From the NCBI GenBank assembly GCA_946415365.1, contig CAMKSE010000014.1, positions 46,231 to 110,230 on the forward strand: a stretch of DNA of 64,000 bases. The letters run 5' to 3'. Below are positions 1 through 7,212 of the stretch, piece after piece. Within the stretch, counting starts at the first letter, position 1; every line of letters starts with the position of its first letter. A program made the position numbers and the translations under genes. The DNA is from an uncultured Prevotellaceae bacterium. Lineage in GTDB: Bacteria > Bacteroidota > Bacteroidia > Bacteroidales > Bacteroidaceae. The notes under the pieces were generated by a model. The model did no database searches. It saw only the letters and a list, made by a program, of their open reading frames with translations, and was not told the DNA's origin.

Positions 1-159
1 AATGTTTGTTATCTGGGTGCAAAGGTACGGTGATTTCAGCATACCCACAATCGCCTTTGTATGTTATTCTGTATACCATATGTTTGGTATATCAGTCCTA
101 TTAACATAAAAAGACAACATTTCTGCTACCTTTTTACCTCTTAATGGATAATATTAATC
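1..159. other. Left chromosomal flank, no gene seen
   Basis: No convincing coding sequence is visible. A leftward promoter-like -7 box (CAAAGGTA on the + strand at 20-27, TACCTTTG on the minus strand) suggests that a minus-strand gene begins beyond the left edge. A short inverted repeat (TATACCA / TGGTATA at 72-78 and 85-91) lies between this promoter and the attachment site. In the reconstructed uninterrupted chromosome this segment would follow directly on the 3' end of the SDR gene now at 18349-19056. Confidence 0.5.
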
Positions 160-180
160 CTCTTTCACAATAGGATAGAG
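160..180. repeat. attL, left copy of the 21-bp attachment core
   Basis: These 21 bases are identical, in the same orientation, to 18352-18372, which form the last codons of the SDR gene. On the minus strand the left copy reads on as ...YPIVKE-D-stop, so the uninterrupted gene would have ended with one extra Asp. The element-side copy supplies its own stop directly after the core. This is the signature of site-specific integration into a gene's 3' end by the tyrosine recombinase at 16694-18163. Confidence 0.85.
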
Positions 181-229
181 TTATATCTTTGCAATCTGCT
201 CATTTTCAATAACATACGAAATTTTAAAA

Positions 230-287
230 TTGGTATCATTACAAATTTGGTATCATTTTGATAACGTTTCAAAATGTTGGTATCTTG
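230..287. repeat. Putative integrase arm-site repeats, left end
   Basis: Three direct copies of TTGGTATCNT lie at 230-240, 247-257 and 277-286, and an inverted ATACCAA lies at 322-328. The same word occurs twice in tandem at 18221-18240 just inside the right end. Repeats shared by both ends of an integrated element, close to the core, are what arm-type binding sites of a tyrosine recombinase look like. This role is inferred from position only. Confidence 0.5.
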
Positions 288-441
288 ATTAACACAAATT
301 AATCAAGTGTAATGCTTTGAAATACCAAATTTAATGATTACCTTTGCAGCCAGTTGCGCCTCCCCTCCGTTGGTCGTAATGGTCTGCGGGCGGTTTCATG
401 TGAATGTTTAGCCGTTGAACAAGGAGCCGGGCGCAACCTTT

Positions 442-753
442 TTATTTACCCTCTTCCCCTATTTCTCCATCAATCGTTATAAAAATATCTTTATGGCAAT
501 GCGGACACCTCATCACAGTTGTTTTAAGTCGAAGGTTCCCGTCATAAAACCTCTGATCTCCTACAAGTTCCGAAACAGTCATGTCCAGGATCCTTGCTAT
601 TTCCATAACGCGGGAAATCGAAGGATTGCCGCTCAACATCTGAGTTAAGGCTGGCTGGCTTATACCCTTGCCCCCGTTCTTGTTCTCCATCTGAGCGGCC
701 ACTTGTTCCAGAGTAAAGCCCCTGTCTTTGATCGCCTTCTTGATTGATTCCAT
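442..753 (-). CDS. XRE-family phage-type repressor with C-terminal CxxC motif
   Basis: This 103-residue protein has an N-terminal XRE helix-turn-helix (about residues 14-65, with the recognition-helix region SQPALTQMLSG and a following segment RVMEIARILDMTVSEL). It ends in a short tail carrying CPHCHKD, half of a possible zinc ribbon. It is transcribed away from a divergent rightward operon starting near 1084, with operator-like repeats in between, which is the arrangement of a lysogeny repressor. It probably binds those repeats and controls its own promoter (-7 box at 790-797) and the rightward promoter (-7 box at 952-959). The family is clear; the lysogeny role is inferred. Confidence 0.85.
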   Translation of the reverse strand: MESIKKAIKDRGFTLEQVAAQMENKNGGKGISQPALTQMLSGNPSISRVMEIARILDMTVSELVGDQRFYDGNLRLKTTVMRCPHCHKDIFITIDGEIGEEGK

Positions 754-789
754 ATATAATATAAGTAATTGCTAATAAATAAACGCTGG

Positions 790-960
790 CAAAGGTACGG
801 CTTTTTCCTGAAACTGCCAAACAAATAAAGAAAATATAACCAATGTCTTATATTTCGTTAATTTATATTTAGAAATAACTTATATTTCTGAAACAATCTT
901 AAATATAAGGCTTTTCTTATATCCTAATTATGAATTATAAGAAATAAGTTATATCTTTGC
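790..960. promoter_or_regulatory. Divergent promoters and operator-like repeats of the element switch
   Basis: The repressor promoter reads leftward with TACCTTTG at 797-790. The rightward promoter has TATCTTTG at 952-959. Between them CTTATATTTC occurs at 847-856 and 879-888, a related inverted form GAAATAAGTT at 941-950, and the palindrome-like CTTAAATATAAG at 898-909. Repeated half-sites between divergent promoters next to an XRE repressor are best read as its operators. Confidence 0.6.
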
Positions 961-965
961 ACCGT

Positions 966-1083
966 GTTTGGGAGTCAGACGAACACAAAAAGGGGAAATA
1001 TAACCTAATTAGGGTAAGAAGATCCGTTCCGGTGCTGACTCCACTGGTTCGGGTCTTCGCTTTAGTTACAAAGTTTATTGGAT
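966..1083 (+). ncRNA. Structured leader candidate of the rightward operon
   Basis: About 115 nt separate the rightward promoter from the first start codon. The words GGAGTCAG (970-977) and CTGACTCC (1035-1042) can pair as an 8-bp stem closing a loop of nearly 60 nt. No open reading frame is convincing here. It could be a regulatory leader RNA of the element; no known riboswitch class was recognised. Confidence 0.3.
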
Positions 1084-1281
1084 ATGGAAAAAGCACTTAG
1101 GAAACTCGATGATCTGCTTAACCAAGCGGTATCACTCGGCGAAAAGATGCGCCTTGAAGGGGCGGTCTATCGTGCGGAACTTGAAGAACGGCAAAGACTC
1201 GGCCTAACTGGTGACGCTGCCGTTAAGCACTACAACGATTATATGGATAAATACGGAATGTCATATCTTAAAGTTAACTGA
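1084..1281 (+). CDS. Small conserved-looking hypothetical protein
   Basis: This 65-residue, mostly helical and charged protein starts MEKALRKLDDLL and ends KYGMSYLKVN. A TTG six bases upstream would add two residues, but ATG 1084 is preferred. It is the first gene of the rightward operon controlled by the XRE switch, so it is an early element gene. No domain was recognised. Confidence 0.6.
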   Translation: MEKALRKLDDLLNQAVSLGEKMRLEGAVYRAELEERQRLGLTGDAAVKHYNDYMDKYGMSYLKVN

Positions 1282-1284
1282 ATT

Positions 1285-1380
1285 ATGGTATATACAATAT
1301 TGTTATCTATTTTCTGTGTAGTGCTTTCAGTTGTTCTATACAAAGATATTAAGTATCTTGCTGATAATATGTGGCAGTAA
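1285..1380 (+). CDS. 31-residue single-span membrane peptide
   Basis: A short frame starts at ATG 1285, three bases after the previous stop, and encodes MVYTILLSIFCVVLSVVLYK followed by a polar tail. Residues 4-19 form one hydrophobic helix followed by a Lys, as in small inner-membrane phage peptides. It sits in the middle of a tightly packed operon. The function is unknown, and the short length makes the call tentative. Confidence 0.4.
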   Translation: MVYTILLSIFCVVLSVVLYKDIKYLADNMWQ

Positions 1381-1397
1381 CATTAACGGTTAAAGAT

Positions 1398-1643
1398 ATG
1401 GAAACGGGAATATTTAATATCACTCAATGGGTGTATTTCACTTTTAACTATCCTGAGCCGAAAAAGATGTTTGCAGAAATCTTCGGTTCCCTCTCGGATC
1501 ACATATATAACAAGTGGCTTTCCTATGACTGTAACTTCAACCGTCTGTTTACGGAACTTGATAGGGAATGTCAAAGGAAACTCGCCCGGTATGTAATAGA
1601 AAATTATCATGGTGTTGACGGTTGCAAGCCGTCTGCAAAATAA
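1398..1643 (+). CDS. Hypothetical element protein
   Basis: An 81-residue protein starting METGIFNITQWVYFTF, rich in aromatic residues. A GTG at 1371 would add nine residues but overlaps the previous frame, so ATG 1398 is chosen. It lies inside the rightward small-gene operon. No motif or family was recognised. Confidence 0.5.
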   Translation: METGIFNITQWVYFTFNYPEPKKMFAEIFGSLSDHIYNKWLSYDCNFNRLFTELDRECQRKLARYVIENYHGVDGCKPSAK

Positions 1644-1667
1644 GTTCAACAAATAAAACTTCAGATT

Positions 1668-2285
1668 ATGGAAACAAACAAAGATTTATCAAAGCTTGAA
1701 GCCCCTGAGCGTATCAAGGCGGTTAAGGAAACGTTCGGTGAATTTGAAGACTTCCTCGTAAAAGCCAATCCAAAATGTCAGATCTCTTTCTCTGACTTTG
1801 AAAAGGCAAACTTAGGGAATTATCCAACTCTTAAAGACATTTGTCTTACCTATGGTAAAATGGCGGCTTCGCAATGGCTTTATCTCCAGGTCGTAGATCT
1901 CGGAGAATTTGCTGGTGCAAATAACATGACGAAAGAACAGATTTCGGAACTTGCCCCCATAATTGCAAAGGAGTGCCAGGAATTGAAAATAAGTGAAGTC
2001 CTGAACTACTTCTATCAGATGAAGTCTGCCCAACTGCCTATTACTGACAAGTTAAGCCCTTTGTCTGTAATAGTAAACTTGCGAAACTTCCTTTATAAGC
2101 GTCAGGATATGCTATGGAACATGAAGAAAGTGTATATGATCGTTGAGGATCAGCCCAAAACGAAAGTATATGCAAGGGTATTCCTGACAAAGGAAAGTGC
2201 TGAGAAAGCCTTGGAGGAAAGAGACGAAAGAACGGGTGAAAGGCTTTACCCTGCCTGCCATGTGATTGAACGTATTGTCGAATAA
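1668..2285 (+). CDS. Hypothetical protein of the early operon, possibly DUF6633-like
   Basis: This soluble helical protein has 205 residues. The middle part (LKDICLTYGKMAASQWLYLQ, then repeated acidic helices ending at KISEVLNYFYQMK) recalls small proteins of Bacteroidetes phages sometimes labelled DUF6633. That resemblance is from memory and weak. It is the longest gene of the rightward operon and is followed one base later by the next start. It may take part in element replication or its control. Confidence 0.55.
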   Translation: METNKDLSKLEAPERIKAVKETFGEFEDFLVKANPKCQISFSDFEKANLGNYPTLKDICLTYGKMAASQWLYLQVVDLGEFAGANNMTKEQISELAPIIAKECQELKISEVLNYFYQMKSAQLPITDKLSPLSVIVNLRNFLYKRQDMLWNMKKVYMIVEDQPKTKVYARVFLTKESAEKALEERDERTGERLYPACHVIERIVE

Positions 2286-2286
2286 T

Positions 2287-2628
2287 ATGGATAAGGAAAA
2301 CAAACTGACAAAAGAGCAAGCCAGGCAAATAGAAAGCCTGCTCTCTGAGTATGGAGTCAGCAATGTCTTAGACTGCGACTTCTCGACACTTGCGCAATTC
2401 ACGTTTGAGAATTTCTTTGAAGTTCTGCCTCGCGTGGTCGCGTTCCTCTCTGAGGCCGTAACAAAGGTATGTGATAATCCTACGAAAGCGGCCATTGAAT
2501 GTATGATCGAACAAATGGGCCATGTGTCATACACACTTAGCCAGGTTCATTTTTTCTATCAGCCATTATATTCTATAAGCAGATTGATTAGTGATATAAA
2601 TGAAACTTTGAACGATGGAAACGAATAA
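2287..2628 (+). CDS. Hypothetical protein
   Basis: A 113-residue protein beginning MDKENKLTKEQARQIESLL. ATG 2287 is preferred to the TTG at 2266, which would overlap the preceding gene. It has no transmembrane segment or recognised motif. Its end overlaps the next gene by 14 bases, indicating translational coupling in the rightward operon. Confidence 0.5.
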   Translation: MDKENKLTKEQARQIESLLSEYGVSNVLDCDFSTLAQFTFENFFEVLPRVVAFLSEAVTKVCDNPTKAAIECMIEQMGHVSYTLSQVHFFYQPLYSISRLISDINETLNDGNE

Positions 2629-2809
2629 TTTACCCGACAAAGAGACTTTGCAGATATGGATAGACGGCCTTGCCGATGTTCTGCAGTATCTTACACTTAC
2701 CGACAATCAGGGCCATGATAAGGAATGTGCCCAGTCTTGTTTCACTGTTGCTGGTGTCCGTGAACTGCTTCAAGGACTTGCTGAAGAAATGGATAATGAT
2801 TCAAAATAG
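2615..2809 (+). CDS. Small acidic hypothetical protein
   Basis: A 64-residue acidic protein (METNNLPDKETLQIWIDGLA...), the last gene of the rightward operon. It overlaps the preceding frame by 14 bases and is followed by a terminator hairpin about 45 bases downstream. No family was recognised. Confidence 0.5.
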   Translation: METNNLPDKETLQIWIDGLADVLQYLTLTDNQGHDKECAQSCFTVAGVRELLQGLAEEMDNDSK

Positions 2810-2852
2810 ATTAAACAATCCCCTCATATCTCAACTGATTTGAATCCTTCTG

Positions 2853-2885
2853 CCGCTGCTGTCCGTGATGATCGCAGCGGTTTTT
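2853..2885 (+). terminator. Rho-independent terminator of the rightward operon
   Basis: Arms CCGCTGC (2853-2859) and GCAGCGG (2874-2880) form a 7-bp GC-rich stem followed by TTTTT. It lies just after the last small gene of the XRE-controlled operon. Confidence 0.75.
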
Positions 2886-2980
2886 CATTTTCAAGCCGTC
2901 TGAGGGCGTTTCTTGCCAAAGGCTTGCAGTTTATCGCCTGACGCTGCAAAACGGCTCTGTTGGCCATTTCTGCAAGCCGT

Positions 2981-3025
2981 AGAACAAAAAGCGAGTGCCA
3001 AATATCTTCGCAGACGTTGGCACTC
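2981..3025 (-). terminator. Terminator of the leftward connector operon
   Basis: GAGTGCCAA (2993-3001) and TTGGCACTC (3017-3025) form a perfect 9-bp stem. On the minus strand the stem is followed by a T-rich run (complement of 2984-2990). It sits about 45 bases after the stop of the gene at 3068-3592 and faces the terminator at 2853-2885, so the two operons converge here. Confidence 0.75.
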
Positions 3026-3067
3026 TTGTCAGATTCAATAAACTTGGTTTTTATACAGATGGTTCAT

Positions 3068-3592
3068 TTATCCGAATTGTATGTCTGAGACGTTTGCCCC
3101 CCGGCCTTCAAGGTCGCTCTGCAAGCCTCCTATTACGTTGGCCGCTCCCCGTACCTCCAAATATTTGGCGTAGTCGGTGGCGGCTACTATCACGAAAGCC
3201 CATCCTCCCTTTCTCGGAAAGCGGAAACTCAGAAAGTCCTCGGCCTCTTCCTGTCCCCAGTAGTGGCGGCTTCCCGTCGGTGCTGTATAGCCTTCGTTCG
3301 GATCGCCTCCCCAATAATAGGGCTGGTCGTAGGTCTCGCCCTTAACAAGCGTTACGCGGGTAGGGGCCTTGTGCAACTCCTGATAGCTGCTGTAGAAGCC
3401 TAAGAACTTGCCGTCGTGCCATAGCGCAACTGCAAAGCTGTTCATGGTGTTACCCGTGACACTATGTATCTTTGCATGATCAAGGGCCAGTCTGATGATA
3501 GCGGGTAGGCTTTCTTTCAGCCTTGCCTCGATGATCGCGTCCGTCTTCTTCTTCAGACGCTTACCCAGTGCCGCTATGTTCGTCCGTCTCAT
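3068..3592 (-). CDS. Putative HK97 gp10-like head-tail connector protein
   Basis: This 174-residue protein has a basic N-terminal helix (GKRLKKKTDAIIEARLKE), a middle part with H/SVTGNTMNSFAVALW, and a C-terminal segment YAKYLEVRGAANVIGGL. That last segment resembles the YxxYxE...G motif near the end of HK97-gp10-like tail-completion proteins. It overlaps the preceding gene by four bases (ATGA) and closes the leftward operon. If the family is right, it joins the tail tube to the head neck. Assignment is by motif and position, without a search. Confidence 0.55.
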   Translation of the reverse strand: MRRTNIAALGKRLKKKTDAIIEARLKESLPAIIRLALDHAKIHSVTGNTMNSFAVALWHDGKFLGFYSSYQELHKAPTRVTLVKGETYDQPYYWGGDPNEGYTAPTGSRHYWGQEEAEDFLSFRFPRKGGWAFVIVAATDYAKYLEVRGAANVIGGLQSDLEGRGANVSDIQFG

Positions 3593-3939
3593 AAGTCCAG
3601 GTTCCCGTTACGCTTACAGTATAAGACCGTTCTGTTATTGTCCGGCTCGAAGTCCTTCACTTCCATAGTCTCAGTTATGGCCCCGATTCTGACTTCAACT
3701 GTGTCACCACTTGAAGGCTTTGCTCCCTTCCATTCGTCGAAGCGTACAGGAATGGAAATATAACGGTGTGTAATATCCACCTGTTTCCCCTCTACGCCTC
3801 CATTGGTGTAGCACCTGCCCTCACCTTCGTAAAGAACGGTTTCCGTCGGCTCCGTCTCTTCGCCCCAGCCGGGGCAAGTTACCCGCACCACTTTTACATG
3901 ATGCGGATAACGTTGGTTTATGATACGATCTCTTCTCAT
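3589..3939 (-). CDS. Putative head-closure (head-tail joining) protein
   Basis: A 116-residue beta-rich protein with the run RYISIPVRFDEWKGAKPSSG followed by TVEVRIGAITETMEVKDFEPDNNRTVLYCKR. This is the usual shape of phage head-closure proteins, in which a small beta barrel seals the portal. It is immediately upstream of, and overlaps, the gp10-like gene, the classical order of neck genes. No portal or capsid gene is found nearby, which is odd for a complete phage. Confidence 0.5.
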   Translation of the reverse strand: MRRDRIINQRYPHHVKVVRVTCPGWGEETEPTETVLYEGEGRCYTNGGVEGKQVDITHRYISIPVRFDEWKGAKPSSGDTVEVRIGAITETMEVKDFEPDNNRTVLYCKRNGNLDL

Positions 3940-3954
3940 AAAGAAACACAGAAT

Positions 3955-4626
3955 TTACTCGGCTTGCTCTTGCGGTCTGAGGATCTTGCCCCATGCCTTC
4001 AAAGTGAAGAAGTATTCAGCGTTTAAGTCTAATAGGTTCCTTTGACCTATGACTTTTGCTGCGTCGGCGTTGCTAAGGATCTCCTTGATTTCGCAAGGTA
4101 CGTAGTTCTTGGCCCTCTCAAACTTCAGCAACTCGTTAATGGACTCAAAGACGGCTGCAAAGTACGGATAAGCCTCTTTGTCTGACTCGGTAAACCGATA
4201 TGTCGCAGTTTCCTCGATCTTAGCCTTGACTTCTTTCTCGTTGAGCCAGGGACGGCCCTTGCTGTCCATCTTCAGGCTGATCCCGTTTTCCTTCAGGTAA
4301 GCAAGCTTAGAAACGATACTCTCTACGGGGCCTGCTGCCTTTGACCTGATCTCTTCGTATTTCTCAGCAAACTGCTTTGAGATCCCAGCAGGAATAAAAG
4401 TACCCGCACCAAGCACCGTGCGAAGGTTGCTCTCTGACTTGCTGATCTGATCTTCCAGCCATTCAGGCGTTACGCCCTCCAGCTGTTCGACACTGCTAAA
4501 TGTAGTGTTCATCAACTCCGAAAGTTCCTGAACACTCTTTTGAAGGCTCGCCTGGCGTTCGTTCCAGTTGCCTTGCTCCTTTTCGGCTACGTCCTGCCTG
4601 AAATAACTCTTTGGTAACTCTTTCAT
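3955..4626 (-). CDS. Hypothetical element protein in the connector operon
   Basis: This 223-residue, mostly alpha-helical, charged protein contains several predicted coiled-coil stretches (for example SLQKSVQELSELMNTTFSSV). It has no signal peptide or membrane span. It lies 15 bases upstream of the head-closure-like gene and could be a structural or scaffolding protein, but no family was recognised. Confidence 0.5.
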   Translation of the reverse strand: MKELPKSYFRQDVAEKEQGNWNERQASLQKSVQELSELMNTTFSSVEQLEGVTPEWLEDQISKSESNLRTVLGAGTFIPAGISKQFAEKYEEIRSKAAGPVESIVSKLAYLKENGISLKMDSKGRPWLNEKEVKAKIEETATYRFTESDKEAYPYFAAVFESINELLKFERAKNYVPCEIKEILSNADAAKVIGQRNLLDLNAEYFFTLKAWGKILRPQEQAE

Positions 4627-4638
4627 ATCCTCAGTATT

Positions 4639-4851
4639 TTAATTTTGCGATCCCGTGCCTTCGCGTCTCTTCTTCTGTGCGAAGCGGAGATCAAGTGGAC
4701 TCAAATTCTTCTGATCAGCTAGTTTACGTTCCCAGCCTTCACGCTTTGCCTTGCGGTTCCAGTTCTTTTCAGAACGTTCGCGTCTCTCTCTAAGCTGCAC
4801 CTCGTCTTCTATCGTCTCAGGGTGCAAGGTTCCGTTTTCGTCTTTGATCAT
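4639..4851 (-). CDS. Small basic hypothetical protein
   Basis: A 70-residue, strongly charged protein (RERRERSEKNWNRKAKREGW...). It has no globular motif and is likely disordered or nucleic-acid associated. It sits 12 bases upstream of the 223-residue gene in the same leftward operon. Confidence 0.45.
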   Translation of the reverse strand: MIKDENGTLHPETIEDEVQLRERRERSEKNWNRKAKREGWERKLADQKNLSPLDLRFAQKKRREGTGSQN

Positions 4852-4916
4852 AACGCTGTATTTTGATGAATAAATAAGTTTCTTCCTACCATGTGTAACT
4901 AATAAACTTCATTCTT

Positions 4917-5276
4917 TTACCCTTTCTCTATTTTTGTAGGGTTAATCAGATAGCCTTCAAGAAAGCGGAACTTCAAAGGCTCCCCTTCACAAGGCTTGTA
5001 GTCGCTGCCGAAATAGTCCGCAAGAAAGCCTTCAAGGTTCCCGTCGTAGCCAACAAGTCCCAGGAACTCTTCATTGACGGTCACGAAAGCCTTCCTTATC
5101 CCTGCACTATCATCAAAGGAAATGCCTGGCAGAAGTTCCTTGTATGCCTTTGCCTCCACTCCTTCGGGATCATGCTTCATGTCCCAGTCGTGGCTCTCTG
5201 CACGACTAACGCGGTAGCCTATGACGCTGCGCACTACCTGAGTAATCCTTTTATGATTAATCGTCTTGCTCTGCAT
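4917..5276 (-). CDS. Hypothetical element protein
   Basis: A 119-residue protein beginning MQSKTINHKRITQVVRSVIG and ending INPTKIEKG. It overlaps the end of the upstream gene by 20 bases. No motif was recognised. The compact overlapping layout argues that it is a real element gene. Confidence 0.5.
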   Translation of the reverse strand: MQSKTINHKRITQVVRSVIGYRVSRAESHDWDMKHDPEGVEAKAYKELLPGISFDDSAGIRKAFVTVNEEFLGLVGYDGNLEGFLADYFGSDYKPCEGEPLKFRFLEGYLINPTKIEKG

Positions 5277-5556
5277 AGTCTGAAATGATTTCTTCGTTAT
5301 TACTCTTCTTCGGTTTTAAGCCCCCTCCCTTCGTCACCATGTAACGGGTGAAGGCCGGAATCTTAACGCCCTTGGGCAAGTTCTTTTTGTAAGCCTCGGA
5401 AAGTTCCGTGAATAGATGCAGCTTATCGCCGTGGTGAAGACAGATCCTACCCTTACGTATGACACAATAGCTTTCAAGAAAAGCCCTCATGTGGTCTTCA
5501 TCCCTGAATAAGCAAAGGGCCGTCCCGAACTTCAGCTGCAACTTTTCCGGCTCCAT
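5257..5556 (-). CDS. Hypothetical element protein
   Basis: A 99-residue protein (MEPEKLQLKFGTALCLFRDEDHM...) ending in an acidic tail. It follows the small helix-turn-helix gene by three bases and overlaps the next gene by 20 bases. Function unknown. Confidence 0.5.
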   Translation of the reverse strand: MEPEKLQLKFGTALCLFRDEDHMRAFLESYCVIRKGRICLHHGDKLHLFTELSEAYKKNLPKGVKIPAFTRYMVTKGGGLKPKKSNNEEIISDYAEQDD

Positions 5557-5559
5557 ACG

Positions 5560-5757
5560 CTAACAGATACTACCCCATACCTTCTGTTCAAGCTTCTCAC
5601 GCGAAAACGCGATCTTTCGCGGTGAAAGCCTGTTGTAACAACCTTCAAGTTTGCCCTGCCTCACATAATTAGCAACTGTGTTGGGCGATACCCGCAGGAT
5701 CTTGGCTGCTGCCTCGTAGCCGTAAACGAAATCTTTTCTGTCTTTCCTTTCTTTCAT
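5560..5757 (-). CDS. Excisionase-like helix-turn-helix protein
   Basis: This 65-residue protein has the pattern YGYEAAAKILRVSPNTVANY followed by RQGKLEGCYNR, a MerR/excisionase-type winged helix. ATG 5757 is chosen over an upstream start at 5814 because the -7 box (CAAAGATA, 5782-5789, reading leftward) lies between them. It is clearly related to the 57-residue protein at 15734-15907, which has the same LRVxPxTV and GCYNR signatures. It heads the leftward connector operon and may be its activator or a directionality factor. Confidence 0.7.
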   Translation of the reverse strand: MKERKDRKDFVYGYEAAAKILRVSPNTVANYVRQGKLEGCYNRLSPRKIAFSREKLEQKVWGSIC

Positions 5758-5814
5758 CCTGAAAACATTTAAAACCAGGTGCAAAGATAAACAATATTCT
5801 GCATATACATACAA

Positions 5815-6761
5815 TAATTATGCACAATATATAATAATATAACACAATTTAACGTATATCTATGCAAAACGCATGCAAAAACGGGACCTAAATGCCGTTA
5901 GGGGAATCCTCCTAACGGAATATCCTTAATTATCAGCCGTTAGGCATATATGCCCAACGGAAGAAATTCCCAACCGATAGGGGAAATTCCGACATCGTTG
6001 AATATCAATAACTTAGACTATACCTATCCGAAATCGGATAGTTTATGTGCCTTGGGCGAATTGTTGGCTATTGCCCTTTGCGGTGTGTACGAAAGTGATG
6101 TCCGATTTTCGGACTTCACTCAGTTTCGAGAGAAATTCCTTAGTTGATGGCAGTTCGAGCCACTTGGCTGGTCGCTTGCCGAAGGGCTTTGCCATCTGTG
6201 TAGCGTTGACCATCACCACATCGCCTTTGTTTCAAACCTGAGCGAGGTCAGAAATCTTACCTCGTCTGATTTAGTGAGAGTGAAAGCAGGATAAAATAGG
6301 CGATACGGGAAAAAGCGTTTCGACTGATTTTCAAGCAGTTATTATCGATACAAGAAAATCTTGTAACGTTGATTTTCAGGCAGTTAAATACTACAATGAC
6401 CGCTCAGAAGATTTTCCGACCGTCTGATTTACTGCAAGTTACGAATGGTGACAACGGCTGCACATGGATCCATGAAGCCAGTGAATTGTTAAAGGCCGTT
6501 AAAGGGCTCAAAAAATCGGGAAAAAAATTTTTTTGAGGTGACTTGAGCGAAAATCGCACTTAAAAAAAGGGGGGTGGAGGGGGGTAAAAGCCTTTTATGG
6601 GTCGTACTGGCATGAAAAAGCCCCAAATCATCAAGAAAAGGGGCTAAATTCGGCCTAAAATGGCCTATTTTGAGCGGTATTTGCACGTTTTTGCACGTTT
6701 TTAGGCTCAAAAATCGGCTGATTTTCAGTTATTTACGCCTTATAACGTGACTGTCTGACGC
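5815..6761. other. Gene-poor segment rich in inverted repeats
   Basis: About 950 bases without a convincing intact gene. Hairpins: CCGTTAGG...CCTAACGG (5894-5918), a near-palindrome from CCGTT to AACGG (5938-5961), CTATCCGAAATCGGATAG (6024-6041), GTCCGATTTTCGGAC (6100-6114) and CGAGGT...ACCTCG (6244-6265). Further features are an AGCCCC...GGGGCT stem near 6618-6645, a tandem TTGCACGTTT near 6680-6700, G-rich runs near 6568-6585, and two copies of TGATTTTCARGCAGTTA near 6324-6342 and 6370-6388. This could be an origin, packaging site or regulatory region of the element. Confidence 0.5.
5950..6147 (+). pseudogene. Possible transposase-accessory fragment (ISAs1-like), very uncertain
   Basis: A 65-codon frame contains LGELLAIALCGVYESDVRFS and then DFTQFREKFL. 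This loosely resembles the N-terminal segment of ISAs1-type transposases (a hydrophobic LLxxALCAV stretch followed by an EFxxxK helix). The rest of a transposase is missing and hairpins run through the frame, so it may equally be chance. If real, it is a decayed insertion sequence inside the element. Confidence 0.2.
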
Positions 6762-7016
6762 TTAGATCTGTGCTGCAACATCTTTCAGGTTCTTATCTAT
6801 ATACTGCTGCACCTTGTCACCATCAAAATAAGTTCGTCTGAATGTCTTACGTGTAAATGGCGGTTTCTTACTCATTGCCAGGCGTTCCGCTTCCTCTGCA
6901 CTCATGTAAGGTGCAAGCATGGCCTTTAATGTGCCTAACGTTATCCATCTAACTTTAATGTCCTTTGATGTCATAACGTTGTACTTCCTTGGCTCCTTTG
7001 CTGCTGTCTGTTCCAT
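6762..7016 (-). CDS. Small basic protein, possibly DNA-binding
   Basis: An 84-residue protein starting MEQTAAKEPRKYNV. ATG 7016 is preferred because the leftward -7 box (CAAAGATA, 7072-7079) lies inside the longer frame. The C-terminal half (KKPPFTRKTFRRTYFDGDKV followed by QQYIDKNL) resembles the wing and last helix of excisionase-like proteins. It is divergent from the serine recombinase gene and could be its regulator or partner. Family not established. Confidence 0.5.
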   Translation of the reverse strand: MEQTAAKEPRKYNVMTSKDIKVRWITLGTLKAMLAPYMSAEEAERLAMSKKPPFTRKTFRRTYFDGDKVQQYIDKNLKDVAAQI

Positions 7017-7176
7017 CGTCTTTAATGCTTGGTGAATGATTGATAATGCCAGGGCGTTTCCCTCGCAGGTGCAAAGATACGACTTTTTCCTGATATTAAT
7101 TAACATTCCTTAACCGTTTAACACTATTTAACTCCGAAAAAGTTTGTAAAACGTTCGTATTACAAATATTTTTTTG

Positions 7177-7184
7177 TATCTTTG
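7177..7184 (+). promoter_or_regulatory. Promoter of the serine recombinase gene
   Basis: A TATCTTTG -7 box ends 28 bases before ATG 7213. The divergent promoter of 6762-7016 has its -7 box at 7072-7079, so about 100 bases hold both promoters. Confidence 0.65.
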
Positions 7185-7212
7185 CACCGTTCAAAATAAA
7201 CATTCAAACAAT

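Noticed and set aside
72..91. TATACCA / TGGTATA inverted repeat left of attL as a further integrase arm site
   Set aside because: It lies outside the element, where arm sites are not expected. The match to TTGGTAT is short enough for chance.
415..648. Rightward frame opposite the XRE repressor
   Set aside because: Shadow of the clear helix-turn-helix gene on the other strand, with no protein features.
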